NCBI GenBank assembly: GCA_029891345.1
Contig: CM056995.1
Coordinates: 78,617,895 to 78,681,894, forward strand
Direction: 5' to 3'
Origin: Dryococelus australis
Taxonomy: Eukaryota; Arthropoda; Insecta; Phasmatodea; Phasmatidae
DNA length: 64,000 bases
Numbering within the stretch: position 1 is the stretch's first letter; the number at the start of each line of letters is the position of its first letter. The notes beneath the pieces are model-generated. The model saw only the letters and a list, made by a program, of their open reading frames with translations. It did no database searches and was not told the origin of the DNA. A program made the translations under genes and the position numbers. This document shows positions 46,994 through 59,233 of the stretch, piece by piece.

Positions 46994-48477
46994 TAGAGGT
47001 GGTGGAAAATCGTTATTGCGAATTTTCATGATTAAATGCTATAATTGGATTTAAATGTAAATTAATACGAAAATGTTTAGTGTCAAAAATATTCACTAAC
47101 TAATGTATATTTAGAATACATTTGTAGAAACAGAAGAAACTGTTCACCCATGAGTCAGTGGTTGCTACAACATAAATGATTGGCAATGCATGGCAAACTT
47201 GGGTTTCCCGTTGCACATGTTTCTTCAGACAGGAAGCACGACTAGCGCCGTAGTCAATTAGTAGATAAAGGCAGCAGTGTGGGCTAGGAGGCGGGTGAGT
47301 ATGATGACAGCTGCATCCTGTTGGGATTGGCAACTTTGTCAGGGCGAGTAAGGCAGCCGACTTGAAGTGAGAGGGAAGAGTGTGCTAACAAGAGGTCAGG
47401 AGGGAGGTAGAGAAGAAAGCAAAAGCTGGTTGGTTGTTGGTTAACTGCTGCTGTTTTGAGGCAGTCGTTGCCCTTCTTATTCTAAGAACTAAACTGACAG
47501 ACTGTCACTCAACTACAAGGGAGGGCGGGTGGGAGAAGCCACCCTACTGAGAGATAATTATCTATGGGAAGTGGAGGGAGAGTGAGATGCTGCTCCCACC
47601 CCACTGTGGCCACCTGCTGTGACAGGTACTGTAAGAGATAATCATCTACAGCCTGTAATGCCCATCGCCGAATCATTAGCTTAGCACAGGTCACACTGCA
47701 GTTCAACCTTGTTATTTCAGTATTTCAAATTTTTTAAAAGCAGTAACAAATCTGAAATTAATTACCTGACAATATCAGTGCTTCAATTTTACTCTCAGTA
47801 AAATAAGGGTGTGCTGAATTAAAAAAATTATACACATATTAATAACTTTTCATTTTCTGAATATAAACAAAGTTGAATTATGTTGATAAATGTGGCACAC
47901 AACCTTGTAGATTAATATTTTTTATTGGATAAGTTTAAAACAACAATTGTTTAAGTTCCCCTTACCTAATATTATTACTTAAACTATTTTTGACTGTTGC
48001 TTTTACTATCCAATTTTTAAGAATTTATGTGAGATTTATTTACCTATTTTTCTGTATGTTTACATAAAGCATCAAATAGCAGTTTTACATTTCATTACTC
48101 ATACTTTAATTTTATCAGTATCGGATATCTGCAGTATCGGCAAGGAAGTATCAGTTCATACTGGTATCGGTATAAAATCTGTATCAGCTCAGCACTAAAA
48201 AATAGTATGAATTAATGTAGAGATATTTCTGAAGAGTATTTTCTACAAATAACATACCTGTTTACAGAAAATAATTTTTTTCTATAGCAGTAGAATGACT
48301 TCTTTTGAGTGTGTGCTTTAATTCTATAAACAAAAGGAATTCCATTTTCTACCAATTATATTGATGGTAAAATCCTGCTTACTACGTAAATATAAAAATT
48401 AATGCTAATAAATGCTATGAACACACATTCAAAATGCTACGAGGAGACAAAATTAATGATATTTTCCACCACCTCTA
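46994..48477. mobile_element. hAT-like element hAT-4 (1484 bp)
   Basis: Identical 17-bp terminal inverted repeats TAGAGGTGGTGGAAAAT lie at both ends. The flanks GGTATAAAG and GGTGTAAG are similar but need an indel to count as an 8-bp duplication. Inside, a GTATCGG-rich stretch at 48115-48197 ends in the reverse of TAGTGCTGAGCTGATAC and looks like the end of another hAT. The 47450-47960 part matches 21880-22360 in reverse. No transposase was recognised. Confidence 0.7.
47450..47960 (-). repeat. Dispersed repeat, copy 2
   Basis: Reverse-complement copy of the repeat at 21880-22360, with the same block order. It lies here inside hAT-4 but inside a Tigger-like element at the other site. It is therefore either an independent insert or a shared captured segment. 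Confidence 0.7.
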
Positions 48478-48580
48478 GGTGTAAGTAGTATAATTCAGTA
48501 ATATACAGTGTATACGGTATTACAAGTAATCATAATAGTATAAGTTAAAATCTTTTTTGTGCAGTTCGGGAAAAGGAATA

Positions 48581-49556
48581 CAGTAGAACCTCTCTATTAT
48601 GACCTCTCATAGTTCCAGAGAATTGGTTGCAATAGAGGGGGGGGGGGGGGGGGGGATTTTGACACACTCCTAACCCCTACGCCACCAAACTTACCATTTT
48701 TGGCATGAAGTATGTTCAATCGTCTCTAGCGCATCAAAAACCACTCTTAAAATTAAATTAAATACAAATATGTATATTTTAATAGCTGAACGTCTCCTGA
48801 TTAATTTGATACCCAAGAAAGGCCTATTGAACCAACCATCGTCTTAAAAAATAAAAAAGAAGGCAATTGAAAGTGTGTGAAAAGGTTAGAATATGTATTA
48901 TTAAAATATGAAGTTATTATTAAAGATATATTACGCAGGTCTCGTGTGTCACACATTGCTATGAGGCACGTAGTGAACAAAAAGTTTAGGTGGCGTTGCG
49001 CAATACGTAAGTGAGCACCATGCTCTCGCTTTGGTTTGGCCATGTACGTAGCTGGGTAAGGACCTAGATCCTCTGCAGCGCGGCCAGGTGCGGGCGTGGT
49101 GGTTTGCTGCGGAAACTCTGCCCTAGATCCTCAGGATGGGCAGCTGTTGGTAGGCCGCTACAAGATGGTGGGCGGTGGCTGTCCGCCCGCTGCCACTGCT
49201 GTTGTTACAGGGCCGGTTCACTTCTGTAGAGCGCCCCGGCGTTGGGAAAACATGCTGATAGATGCGATTCACGTGAATGTGTTGAATTTATACAAAATGT
49301 AGGTGGCGTGTTGGCCTCTGCACTGGCACAATGAGACCCGGCAATGTTTAAGGGAATATAAATATTTAGTGCGGTCTACTTTAAATATTAATTATCCCAA
49401 ATTTTTCATCAAAAACTTTTAACGTTGCCTAAACATGCACACAGCTTCACTTGCCATAATATGGTACCGGTAACATAAGAACACATTTTATTTGCACACA
49501 CTCATATTTATTCACTTTACACATAATATTGACTTCACCTTCACATGAAAAAAAAC
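48581..49556. mobile_element. Tigger/pogo-like element, copy 2, right side missing
   Basis: It starts with TA plus CAGTAGAACCTCTCTATTAT. It is colinear with 19872-20785, through TTGACACACTCCTAACCCC, a GC-rich centre and ATGGTACCGGTAACATAAGA. Homology stops at 49556 in an A run, so the right terminus is lost. A run of ~19 G lies at 48638-48656. Confidence 0.85.
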
Positions 49557-50659
49557 TTGTGTGGCCAGAACTGTCCGGGCCGTATATTTTCTACTAGTTC
49601 TACGTAGTCAAAGTGTTGCAAAAGTTTGCAATGCGGAGCGCACCCTGTCTGCGAGCGTTTTGTACTGCGACACGTAATATTAACTGTATTTAAAGGCCAA
49701 GAATATTTTATTAATTGTGTTGCCCGTAAACGTAACTTTTTATTATAAAATGTTCACCATTATAGTATTGAATTTGGAAGCGTAAATGCTTGTTACATAT
49801 GATACGGAGTGTTAAAACAAGTAAAAATAGCACACTGTAAAATATTAGTAAATAAAATAACTTGCAATTTAAACTGAAAATTAGTGTATGCTATCAGTTA
49901 TGGTTTCAAACCTCTGCCTGCATATTTGACAGGTGCAAATATTAATATTAAACTTATGGCCTAGTGTGTGAATAATGAGACTGCGCAACGGTTACACCTA
50001 TACTCTAGTAAATAAATTTAACGAGTTTGCTACCTGCTCTTCAGACTTGTTGCTTTTTATGTAAATGTGTTCGTCATCTACTTACGAGTTATGTTTGGAG
50101 GTTTAGGATACTTTTGGCAAAGTGAGGTAGCATTTGAGTATCCTGAAACCCGTGCTGGGTAGAGGGCGGCTCATTATGTTGCAATGTTTACCAATATACA
50201 TTGCACAAATTATATTCCCCAGATGGTAACGTGACTTGAGAAAGCAAAACCACGGCAACGTGTTACACAAAATGGCATCTTATCAATGTGCACTTGTGAA
50301 GGTGTGATGGTCATGCAAACTACACAAAATACCTTTCTCTTTTAGAGCAGAGAAATCATTATCTCATGTATAACATATATGGCAGAGCTCCTACATGTTT
50401 ACATTTTGCAAATGCGGGATGACTGCTATTTTGTTTATGAATGTGAGTGAACAATAACTGCACGAGTGTAAAAAAGTGTTCCCCCCCACCCCCCCGTTAA
50501 ATTCCTTTCCTTCACTTCCTTCCTTTAAGAGTTAAAACATTAAAATGTACTGTATTATGAAAAATTAACATGGTTTGAAGAAAAAAAAAAGTTATGCTAA
50601 TATCTCGTATATAACCAGTGCCCCACGTTTTGTAGTAATTTATTTTGTAAACATTTGCG
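49557..50659. other. Unassigned AT-rich DNA
   Basis: No gene recognised. A C-rich run lies near 50482-50497. Confidence 0.4.
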
Positions 50660-50682
50660 GCCTATACACAACTAAATACGGC
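50660..50682. repeat. Isolated pogo-type terminus
   Basis: CCTATACACAACTAAATACGG is the reverse of the terminus family CCGTATTTA.T.GTGTATA seen at 16702 and 45765. No matching left end was found in the preceding kilobase. Confidence 0.5.
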
Positions 50683-50829
50683 ATATTATCAGCCCAGTTG
50701 TCTTGAAGGCACCTGCAGTAACAAGGAAGAGGACTCTGGATCCTGATGAGGAAAAATTCGGGTTGGTCACTCATTTATTTCATTTCCAAGTTAAATGAAA
50801 AACAGTTTAGATTTTGAAGGGAATGTTTC

Positions 50830-51335
50830 ATGAAGACCCTTAATGAGTCTTGGATGTTTTTAAAACTTGCTCTAATTAATCATAATGGTTATGTAACCGG
50901 AATCTCAGGGGACGCAAAGAAAGGAAAGACACCACTATGTAAAAACTTACACCGGAGACTACAAGAGGTTAATAATCACATTTCATCATTCCCTCGTTAT
51001 AAGTCACATTACACAAGCAGAGAAAGTAGCAGAACTTACTTGCCATCATACCTGAACTTGCAAGTAATGTACAACTTGTACTGTGAAAATGAGGAGAGGT
51101 CAGTTTCCAGGGGAATATACAAAAGGGAATTCTATCATCTGTACCTTATCTTTAAAGAGCTAAAGGTGGATATGTGCCTCAAATGTGATGTTCTGCAAGC
51201 CAAAGCAAACTTTGTAGCAATGAATAACACAGCAACGGAAGAAATTGATGAAGAGTTAGCAGTGCATCATACTAAGGCAGCAAAGCAAACCTTGAAAAAC
51301 ACAATGACAAGAAATTTTTTCCCCCCTTTCTTTCT
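50830..51335 (+). pseudogene. Arthropod SHY-motif repetitive protein, N-terminal fragment
   Basis: The frame encodes NNHISSFPRYKSHYTSRESS, then YLPSYLNLQVMYNLYCE and, ~40 residues later, KVDMCLKCDVLQAK. This order (H...SFP...SHY...YL..L...MY.LY...K.D.C..C) is characteristic of a large, uncharacterised, repetitive protein family in insect genomes that behaves like a transposon gene. The open frame continues to 51483. From about 51335 it reads antisense through the Helentron-type copy, so the 217-residue product is a chimera of two elements. Function is unknown. Confidence 0.6.
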
Positions 51336-51985
51336 TGACGGTTATGTATGTACGGGAAGAGAGCTTGGTAATAAGCATGGAGATATTATGTGGATTTGTC
51401 CTTGGATGCAAGTAGATGGACTACGCATTTTGCTACTGGAAAAATTGTCAATTTCTTCTTCATATAACTCCGGAATGGATTGAGGTAGCCAAATCATCAT
51501 TTCAGTATTAGATTTGTATCGCCGAGCACTATTCATGTTGTTAATATCATTATCGTCCTTTTCGCTTAACTCATACTTTTTAAATATTTTGGTTAGTAAT
51601 CTGCAAAGAAAACTATTTATGGTCAGAAAGTCACTGTGTGTGTTTATTATTTATCATTTTTGGCTATGTTTTTAGCTACTCCTTTTTACGCACAATTTGA
51701 CACCAGAATTTCTTCTATCGGATGAGCTGTTCGGTCGCTACAGTGGTCTTAGGCATACAAATCCAACTCAAAATCAGAGGTTAGCAGCACGGCTCCCACC
51801 GCGGCCTGATGATGTCAGAATGATACGTTTGTGTGTGAAGCATAAAGCAAAAGGACCGACACATACTATCGTACATTTCAATTTAAGGTACTGCACATTC
51901 TCAATGAGTAATTGCCACAAACTCAAAAGTGACATTTCGTGATGCTCACTTTGTGAACATAAGGCACTGAGTTGTAAGACGTCAC
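51335..51985 (-). mobile_element. Helitron/Helentron-type remnant, copy 3
   Basis: The reverse complement matches 7407-8050. It shares the reverse of TTTATGAAGAAGTTGACAAT-type sequence, CTCATCCGAT and CGAAATGT. It is broken at 51335, within the endonuclease segment before the GDFN motif. Confidence 0.6.
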
Positions 51986-52289
51986 GTCAAAACGGAGGAG
52001 ATAACAAGATTCCAAGAAATTAAAGGCAAAATACTTGGTAGGAAAGCAGAAGTATGAAAACAGATCAAAGCAATTTACAAAAAATTCGAAAAGCATGCTT
52101 TACATTAGGATACCGCAATAGTTCAGCTCAGATGTTTTTCATTCACTAACACATGCCATTAGACACAAACACTGGCTTCTAAAATCAAAAACTTCAAAGA
52201 AAATACATCACTAGAAATCAACGCAATTCAGGATGATGTGCATAAATCAAAAATTATTATGTTGACACAGCCAGTCAGTTCAAGGTGAG

Positions 52290-53145
52290 ATTGAGATGAT
52301 GCACGTAGAAGTTGTGACACAGCTGTCAAGCTTAGAAAAACAAATCGCTGAAGTAAAAATGGTGAGAGTTTCATATGCACCCATAGATAATGTCACCTTA
52401 CTGAACAATTTTGCTACATCACTCGTGCAACATGTGGAAGCTCATTTATCACAAACAGAAAGGGTGAATGAGACTGTTAAAGGAAAGGGGCAGAATCAAG
52501 TTTGGCAATGTCAATAACAAAATTACAAACATCAAAGATTGGGTAGAAAGTTTGTTAACCAGCATACAAAACTCCAGAGAAAAAATCTTGAAAATGCATA
52601 TGTCACAGATAACACTAATTATCGGCTGTTATCGAGTACATCTGTTTAGGGTGAAAGTGTTACAACGCCTGTACAGTCTGGTTCAATTAAAAGTCCTACT
52701 GCCACCCTACTGCATCAACCAGCCAAACAGTAGGCTGATAGTTTATCTAATTTTGCTGGGAAGTTGTTAGAAAATCCTGTGATATGTTTAAATAAATTGG
52801 AGGAATGTTCAGAATTGTTTGTATTGTCTGACCAGGATATTTTAAAGTGTCTAACCCTTAGTTTAAAGACCATTACATTTTACTCGTGGGAAGTGGTGAA
52901 GGATAAAATCCACTTCTACACAGGTTTTCATGATGCTTTCCTATTTTGGAACATGCAGATACAGGGCAAGTTCCAAGCCCAATAGCATTTGGAAAAATTT
53001 GATCCAAAAAAGAACAAATCGTTCAAACATTTTAGCAAAATGATTGAAAGACGCCACCTGTCTTCACATATGGGGGACTAAGAATTTGTCAATATTCTGT
53101 TGTCACAACTGCCCTATAAATATCAGCTTCACTGGCCAGATAAAT
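52290..53145 (+). pseudogene. Gypsy-type gag remnant
   Basis: Three overlapping broken frames. The first (52296-52517) has a coiled-coil-like stretch with VVTQLSSLEKQIAEVKMV. The last (52764-52985, continuing after a stop to ~53145) gives NPVICLNKLEECSELF, LKCLTLSLKT, SWEVVKDKIHFYTGFHDAFL, then SKMIERRHLSS and VNILLSQLPYKYQ. This is the order of Ty3/Gypsy gag (capsid helices with W..V and F...F, then LP...). It has several stops and no zinc knuckle or pol downstream. Confidence 0.65.
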
Positions 53146-53284
53146 AAGTCAGAGACATAGAGAGTTTAGAAATAGAATTTTGCTACTCAACAAGCTAGAA
53201 AAGCAAATGCGGTCAAATCAGTCTAGGGAACACAAACGACCTAATCAAAATCTTGCACCACATTGTGACGATAGTTCCAGATTT

Positions 53285-53523
53285 GCAGCACAGACGTGGC
53301 AGCCAGAAATTGATAACGAGACCAGTGACCTTGAAGTGTCAGCAACCTGGCGCAGTCGAACAAAGCGGGCGTCGCGTGGGCCCGTTAGCATTACATGCCT
53401 CGCTGAGAGAAACATGCTGCGTGAAATATGAAAGGAAAAGTTTTTTTTTCCCCCCCTAATTCGGCACCATAAAATTTGGGTAGGTGAATTATGCCAGAGC
53501 AAGAATTATGCCAGTAAATACTG
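53285..53523 (-). repeat. Pogo-like element fragment (58.1-kb family)
   Basis: Reverse complement of 58104-58330: terminus CAGTATTTACTGGCATAATT with TA beyond (53524-53525), then the reverse of GGTGCCGAATTAGGGG, TTCACGCAGCATGTTTCTCT and GACACTTCAAGGTC. It is broken near 53285. Confidence 0.8.
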
Positions 53524-53525
53524 TA

Positions 53526-54262
53526 TTATGTAGCAAACATTTGACAGACTGTCTCATCAGGTGCTGCATTTTAGGTGGATTTGCAGCCCAATTTTAGGCT
53601 AGTGTTTCTGTTAATCACCATTTATATCTCTATTTCTGAGGAATCTGACTACCAGAACACCTTCATTATTTAAATATTAACAGTTTCATTAATAAACATT
53701 ACACAATGTGCTGTTTCCTTTTGTTAACAGTAAAACACACATAATCTGTCATCGACCAAATTACCTGATATGTAAGGAGGTTACAATTTTTTGAGCCTAA
53801 AAAATACTTCAAGCAAAACTTGAGCTGCAAGCAGGTTTTTGACTCGAGCTTGATTTTGGAGTACTTTCAGACTAAAAGTATATAACTAGGCCAGAAGAGG
53901 CACTCAGGCACAGTTGTGGTATGAATAACACAGGCATCCCTAACCTGCTGCAATAAACAAACCCCTGTCACCTTCGCCCTTGACAGCAGGAGGCTCAACA
54001 GGCATGCTTTTATTATTTTCTACTTTCTCTCAAATTAGTTTTTAACCTTTTTCCTTTAAATTGATTGATTGTTTAGTCAAATTTTTTACATTCCCCCACA
54101 GACGAATTGAGAGAATTATTATTACTGGGATAGTTTTGTTGAGAGTTGACTAAGGAGAAAACCATTACAACAACTGTTATATCTAATTAAATTTATAAAC
54201 AACAGGCTTGCTAAAAAAATTTGGTAACAAACAATCAATCACCACAAAGAGGGTCATGCATA
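53526..54262. other. AT-rich spacer
   Basis: Nothing recognised. Confidence 0.45.
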
Positions 54263-54264
54263 TA

Positions 54265-56125
54265 CAGTGAACGCTCGATTCTAAAGCCTTTCAAGGTTCC
54301 CATGAAAAGGCTTTTCATTTAAAACGGTTGTTACTGGAAAAACCTTTACAGTTAAATAGGAGTGTGTGAATAGTGGATTTTGGTGATCAAATATTTCTGA
54401 ATTAATAAAACAAAAATTGAATAACATGCACAAACATTGGAAGCACGGAATACCGCAGCACGGTATACTGCAAATTCGGTTATAACACGGGGCAATTTAT
54501 GTCTCCTGGCCTGAATACATAAATAAGTGGAAAGTGTGCAGCCAAGTAGGTGTGTGTGGTCTGTCGGCGGGTGGTCGTGAGTCGGGGACATTGATGGATG
54601 AGGCGGAGGGAGGGGACACACGTTCTCCCTCCTTTCAGCGCAGAGGAAAAAAAAAAAACTTTCCATCTTATCTGGGCGTTGGATCAGTATGGAGGGATGG
54701 CACGGCCATATTTCAAACCGTATATCATACAAGTGTCCTGCTGTCATGCATTCACTGGCACTTACAAGAACATGAAATGTGCGTGTGTTGTATAGCATAA
54801 AACATTTCAGCAATTACAATTATTCTGTGCCAAAATGTTTAGCTAAAGTAAGTTAAAATACGCTGGAATACTGTCATAAAAGGGATGCAGACTTCTGTGG
54901 CGCTTCCGGTACAAAACTGGCTTGCAATGCGAGGAGCTGTGGGTTCAGATTCTGGGTAAATACGGACCAAGTTATTTACAGACCTATAATTAATCTACGG
55001 GGTATAGCGCTACGTGATAATTATAATAATTCTCTAGACACTTAAATTATAATGTGTACATAGCAGCTGTAACAAAAGGTCTTCCCATTTTCGGAAGGAA
55101 AAAAAAAAACATTTGATACGGGGCTCAAAATTCGTGCTGCTTAAGTCATTTACAGGCCTATAATTAATCTCCTACTGGGTATAGCTTTACATAATCATTA
55201 TAATTATGATCTAGATGCTTTGATTGTAATGTGTATATAGCAGCTATTTCGTATGTCTTCCCATTTTACAAAAAAAAAATTCAGAAATTTGAGGCGCGCC
55301 TCAAAATTCGTGTTTCTAAGTAATTTACATGCTTATTATTAATCTCCTACGGAATATAGCTTACGTAATCACTATAATTATGATATAGACACTTTAATTA
55401 TAAAGTATATATACCAGCTTCCCGTTCTCGAAAAAAAATTCCGAGCGGACAAACTATTGTGGACAAGGCTTAATAAGAAAAGCTGCCTTTCTTTGGATGC
55501 CACAAATAACTCACTTTTTTTTGTTTTCCTTTTGAAAATACAAATCAGACCAGCAAGCGACATGTTTCACAACACATCAGGCACTCCTAGATCCCATCTG
55601 CAGTGCAAGCGTGCTTCGACCTATGATTAGTTTTATTTGGATGTAAGCTTCGTTCCTCATTCTTCACGTCCTCCCAACCAGGCCCTGCAGGTGGCGGGGG
55701 GTGAACCCCATTCTCTAACCCACGTGACTAAGAACTAGCAGAGAACACCCCTTGATGGAATAAGTACATCCTTTGCCTGGATAATGCAGTATTTTTTTAG
55801 TTATTCTTGCTTGAATGCATGTGACCATTCATCACAGAGTGGTTCTCTTCTTCCGTTTCCCTCCCGTGGGTGTTGTCAAGTCCAAGGATGCAGATAAAAA
55901 AAATAAAGTTCCAATAGCAAGGGACTAAACGTTTCACGAGTTACGGCTGTAAATAACAACACTTGCCCCGTGTTTGACAGATAGGTGCCATGCCACATTA
56001 TAACACTGGCTTTTTTTTTTTTTGCTATTGTACTCAGTCACTCCCGGAATAGCGCAGAAAGCTATAATGCGGGTCTGCGTTATGAATCCTCCCCCCAACA
56101 GCCAAGTTATATCGGGCATTTACTG
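54265..56125 (+). mobile_element. TA-flanked transposon with internal tandem array, copy 2
   Basis: The left end is CAGTGAACGCTCGATTC after TA (54263-54264). The right end read in reverse is CAGTAAATGCCCGATATAAC with TA beyond (56126-56127). It has the same internal order as copy 1 at 13986, including the tRNA-like GGGTTCAGATTCTGG block (about 54943) and three tandem units. A minus-strand frame at 54813-54352 is a by-product of the GC-richer left part. No transposase was recognised. Confidence 0.8.
54975..55440 (+). repeat. About 175-bp tandem repeat, three units (copy 2)
   Basis: Units start at 54975, 55149 and 55324 with (A/T)TTTACA(G/T)(A/G)CCTATAATTAAT-type sequence. The 18-bp palindrome TTTGAGGCGCGCCTCAAA is conserved exactly at 55292-55309. 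The other cores are degraded. Unit number and period are the same as in copy 1. Confidence 0.88.
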
Positions 56126-56127
56126 TA

Positions 56128-57529
56128 CTAGTTTTGAAGTCAAATTGATATCAATAAATATTTCATTTCAGATATGTATAACAAAAACACAAATATAATT
56201 TCACTGATCACACAACAAACCATTCCCAAACCAATAATACTTGCACCTTCAAGTGCAGTGTATTATATCTTAAAAATTATACTCTGCTTATATTGAACTT
56301 GCAATGTATGCTGCACAATGTAACCATTACAATAAATGAAATAAATATATATATAAAAAAAGGTGTCTGGTAAATTACATGTTTTACTACAAACCACATT
56401 TTAAGTCTTTGGTTGTGACTTTCAGTGCCGTATCAGAATTCTCAATATGTATCCAATTTACACCAATTTGTCAGCAAACGAATGGTGTCACATAACATAA
56501 ACATTACACCATTTTAACGTCTTGACTATCAATGTATTGTTCCATACTCTAGAATCTTCCTATTTAAAAATTAAATTTTTCAGCATTTACTACAATCAAT
56601 TGCTTGAAACAAAAGGTTCTCACTACAAGACAGGGATTTATTGAGTTTCTTTACCAATTTTGCCAATTATTGATTTAGTTAACACCGATACAAGAAATTA
56701 CGATAATATTTCAAATTTTGCACACTGCCATGAATCTGATTTCAACACTATTTGGAAGTATACTTTAGAAAACAAATATACAGGAAAAAAAATTTGTAAA
56801 ACTTAAAACATATAAATTTGTTATTTTATTTAACATCCGTAATTCAGTAGCGATGCCAAATAAACAGTAAAAACTATGGAAAATCTGTAGTACTTGGCAC
56901 CTCTATAGGGAAGGATAGATACATTTTGGTCAACAAAAATTACCTCAAAGTTCTTTGCAATAAAACTAAACACTTTATTAAGAAAGGAAACTACTATTTC
57001 CTTGGTGTTGAAAATTTATTTTCAGTGGTCACTGTTTGTGAACTGCATGAAACCATACTTTTTACGGAAGTATTTTCACGCTTGATTTAGTAGTAGATTC
57101 TGCAAACACTGAGGTTTCGTGCATGAGACTGTAGTACTATGTATTTGTTAATGTACTGCAAACTGTTTGAATGCTACTGTGGTCCTGAACCGGAAAAAGG
57201 AATTTTTTCATGGGAAGTTGAAGTAGATGAAACTCTTTGTAAATGAAAATGTTTCCTTGTAAAAGCCTACAACCACCCTGTGATACTAATGCAGTTAGTT
57301 CAGTTGCAGTTAGTTCAGTTTCACCACAAATAAACAGGATGGTTATGCCATGTTGGTATTGTTATTGCTTACCATATCGCTATCTCATGCTCTCATCAAT
57401 GTACCGAATTTGTAAACTTTTGAATGTGTTAGCGGCGGAAATAAAACTACAATTTTCCCAGAATTAGCAAAAAATTCACTCCCTCGCCTCGCACAAAAAT
57501 ATTCCATAAAAAATAGTAATTTTACGAGT
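56128..57529. other. AT-rich spacer
   Basis: No gene or clear repeat. A short direct repeat of GCAGTTAGTTCAGTT occurs at about 57291-57320. Confidence 0.45.
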
Positions 57530-57905
57530 TGGAACATGTACGGCAAGATCATATGAAGCTGGATTGCGGCGGGACTCATGACCATGTGAAGAACGCTTTT
57601 GTTATCTGTATGCTGTAACTCCCCTCCCTCTCCTGACACACCATTTCTGTAAGTACCTTGCGCCGCTCTCCCCAAGTACATTGTTCTATAAATAGAATAC
57701 CGCCCTTTCTCCCTTGAGACAGTTTTCATGAACCAGTTCTGCTTTTCCGTAGTCATTCACGGTCATTGTGCTGTGAACTGTGCTTAGTTTCAAGCAACTT
57801 GGCGTATGTGGGTCGAACGTTATTGTTAAATAAAAACAAATTTCATTGAAACACAACAGTCCAAGTGATAGCTGGAATCGAATACAGCTACATATTAACA
57901 GATTT
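57530..57905 (+). mobile_element. Probable solo LTR
   Basis: A GC-richer island in AT-rich DNA with a TATA box (CTATAAATAG, 57686-57695), a start-like CATT(C)A context, and AATAAA at 57829-57834 about 140 bp later. The last recognisable motif is AATACAGCTACA. No second copy, primer-binding site or coding part was found nearby. A host promoter is the alternative, but no open frame follows. Confidence 0.45.
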
Positions 57906-58430
57906 TCGTCGTGTTTTTTTTTCCATACTCTGGCATACTAATTAAAGACAGGGACACAACTACTACTACATTTTAACACTCTGCTATAACAAACTTAATT
58001 TTAATCCATTTTTATAAAGTTTTCTTGAATTTTTGTTGGTTTTGAGTAAATCTTGCACCATGCAGGTTTTGTGAGTTGAAAACGTATAATTATTCAGTGA
58101 CTACCGTATTTACTGGTATAATTCTCGCACTGGCACAATTCACGCCCCCATTTTTATGGTGCCGAATTAGGGGAAAAATCTTTTCCTTTCATATTTCACG
58201 CAGCATGTTTCTCTCAATGAGGCAAGTAATGCTAACGGGACCATGGCGCGCTTTGTTCGATCGCGCCAGGTTGTTGACACTTCAAGGTCGCTGGTCCCCT
58301 TTTCGATTTCTGGCTGCCGCGAAACATGTAAACAAAATCAGTCATTCAGTTTATTTGTATGTGGGTGGTTGTTTTAATGCAAAGGGAATAGTTAAAATAT
58401 ATATTAATTTTTGTTTAGTACAAATGCATA

Positions 58431-58547
58431 ATGGGTAAATATGCACATCAAACTGCTGCATTTAAACTTCAGGTAATTGTGCATGCAGAGGAACACAGCA
58501 ATAGAGAAGAGGGCCGAAAATTCATTGTTTCCGAGTTTAACATGCAT
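58431..58547 (+). pseudogene. Pogo/Tigger transposase N-terminus (start of CENP-B-type HTH)
   Basis: An ATG-started frame encodes YAHQTAAFKLQVIVHAEEHS then NREEGRKF. This matches the first helix region of pogo-family transposases (AFKL.VI..AEEHGNR.AGR.F). Family sequence stops after about 39 codons, at the junction with the inserted module. The frame ends ~15 codons later. The DDE domain is absent. Confidence 0.75.
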
Positions 58548-59108
58548 GTCATGTTTTCCCAATACCGGGCCACTGTTGGGAAGTGAACTGGACCGACCGG
58601 GCCTGTAACGACGGCAGTGGCTGTGCCCGTCCGAGGACCTATCTATAGTCTATTTTTGGTTTCTTCATCCTTTTTGAATCAAAACATTGATAAATCTCTC
58701 CATGTATGACATGTTTAATTATTTTCAACATATGCCATATATCACAAGTGTTTTATACTTGTGTTCATAAGTTACTTTTTTTTGTTAAATAGAAATGTTA
58801 TTCATATTTCATCTATAAATTAGAGTACTTCATTAATAAATAATTGGAATAAAAAACAGGGATAAAATAGACATGTTGGCAATGCCTAGTAAGAAATAGT
58901 TCTTACGGAAAATACTGTTACTCTGAGTGAGCAGGAATAGGGTGTGTTGTCCTTCGGTGAAATTTTCCAGACTTAGTTAAGGTTAATTTTTTACGAAGCG
59001 GAGGAATATGATGGAAGTAAAACTTTAGCAGGGCTTCAGAAAAGGCTGAAGTAACCGGGAATGGATTATAGGGCTGAGCGAAAGCGGAAACGACAAGCTG
59101 CAGCATCC

Positions 59109-59233
59109 GGCCGCGCTCTTGAGGATCTAGGCACTTGCCTGGCCGTGCTACAGAGGATCTAGACCTCGCCCAGCCACGCTATGAAGGATCTAGGCATCAC
59201 CCGGCTGCGCTAAAGAGGATCTAGGCACTCGCC
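59109..59233 (+). repeat. 31-32-bp minisatellite, four units
   Basis: Four units of the type GGC(C/T)G(C/T)GCTNNNGAGGATCT followed by AGGCA(C/T)(T/C) and a GCC start at 59109, 59141, 59172 and 59203. The same unit occurs once in reverse near 20397 and about twice in reverse near 49062-49135, inside the Tigger-like copies. Confidence 0.9.

Noticed and set aside
51342..51483. C-terminal part of the 217-codon frame as a novel protein domain
   Set aside because: The bases are the reverse strand of a Helentron-type copy, also present at 7.9-8.0 kb and 41.8 kb.
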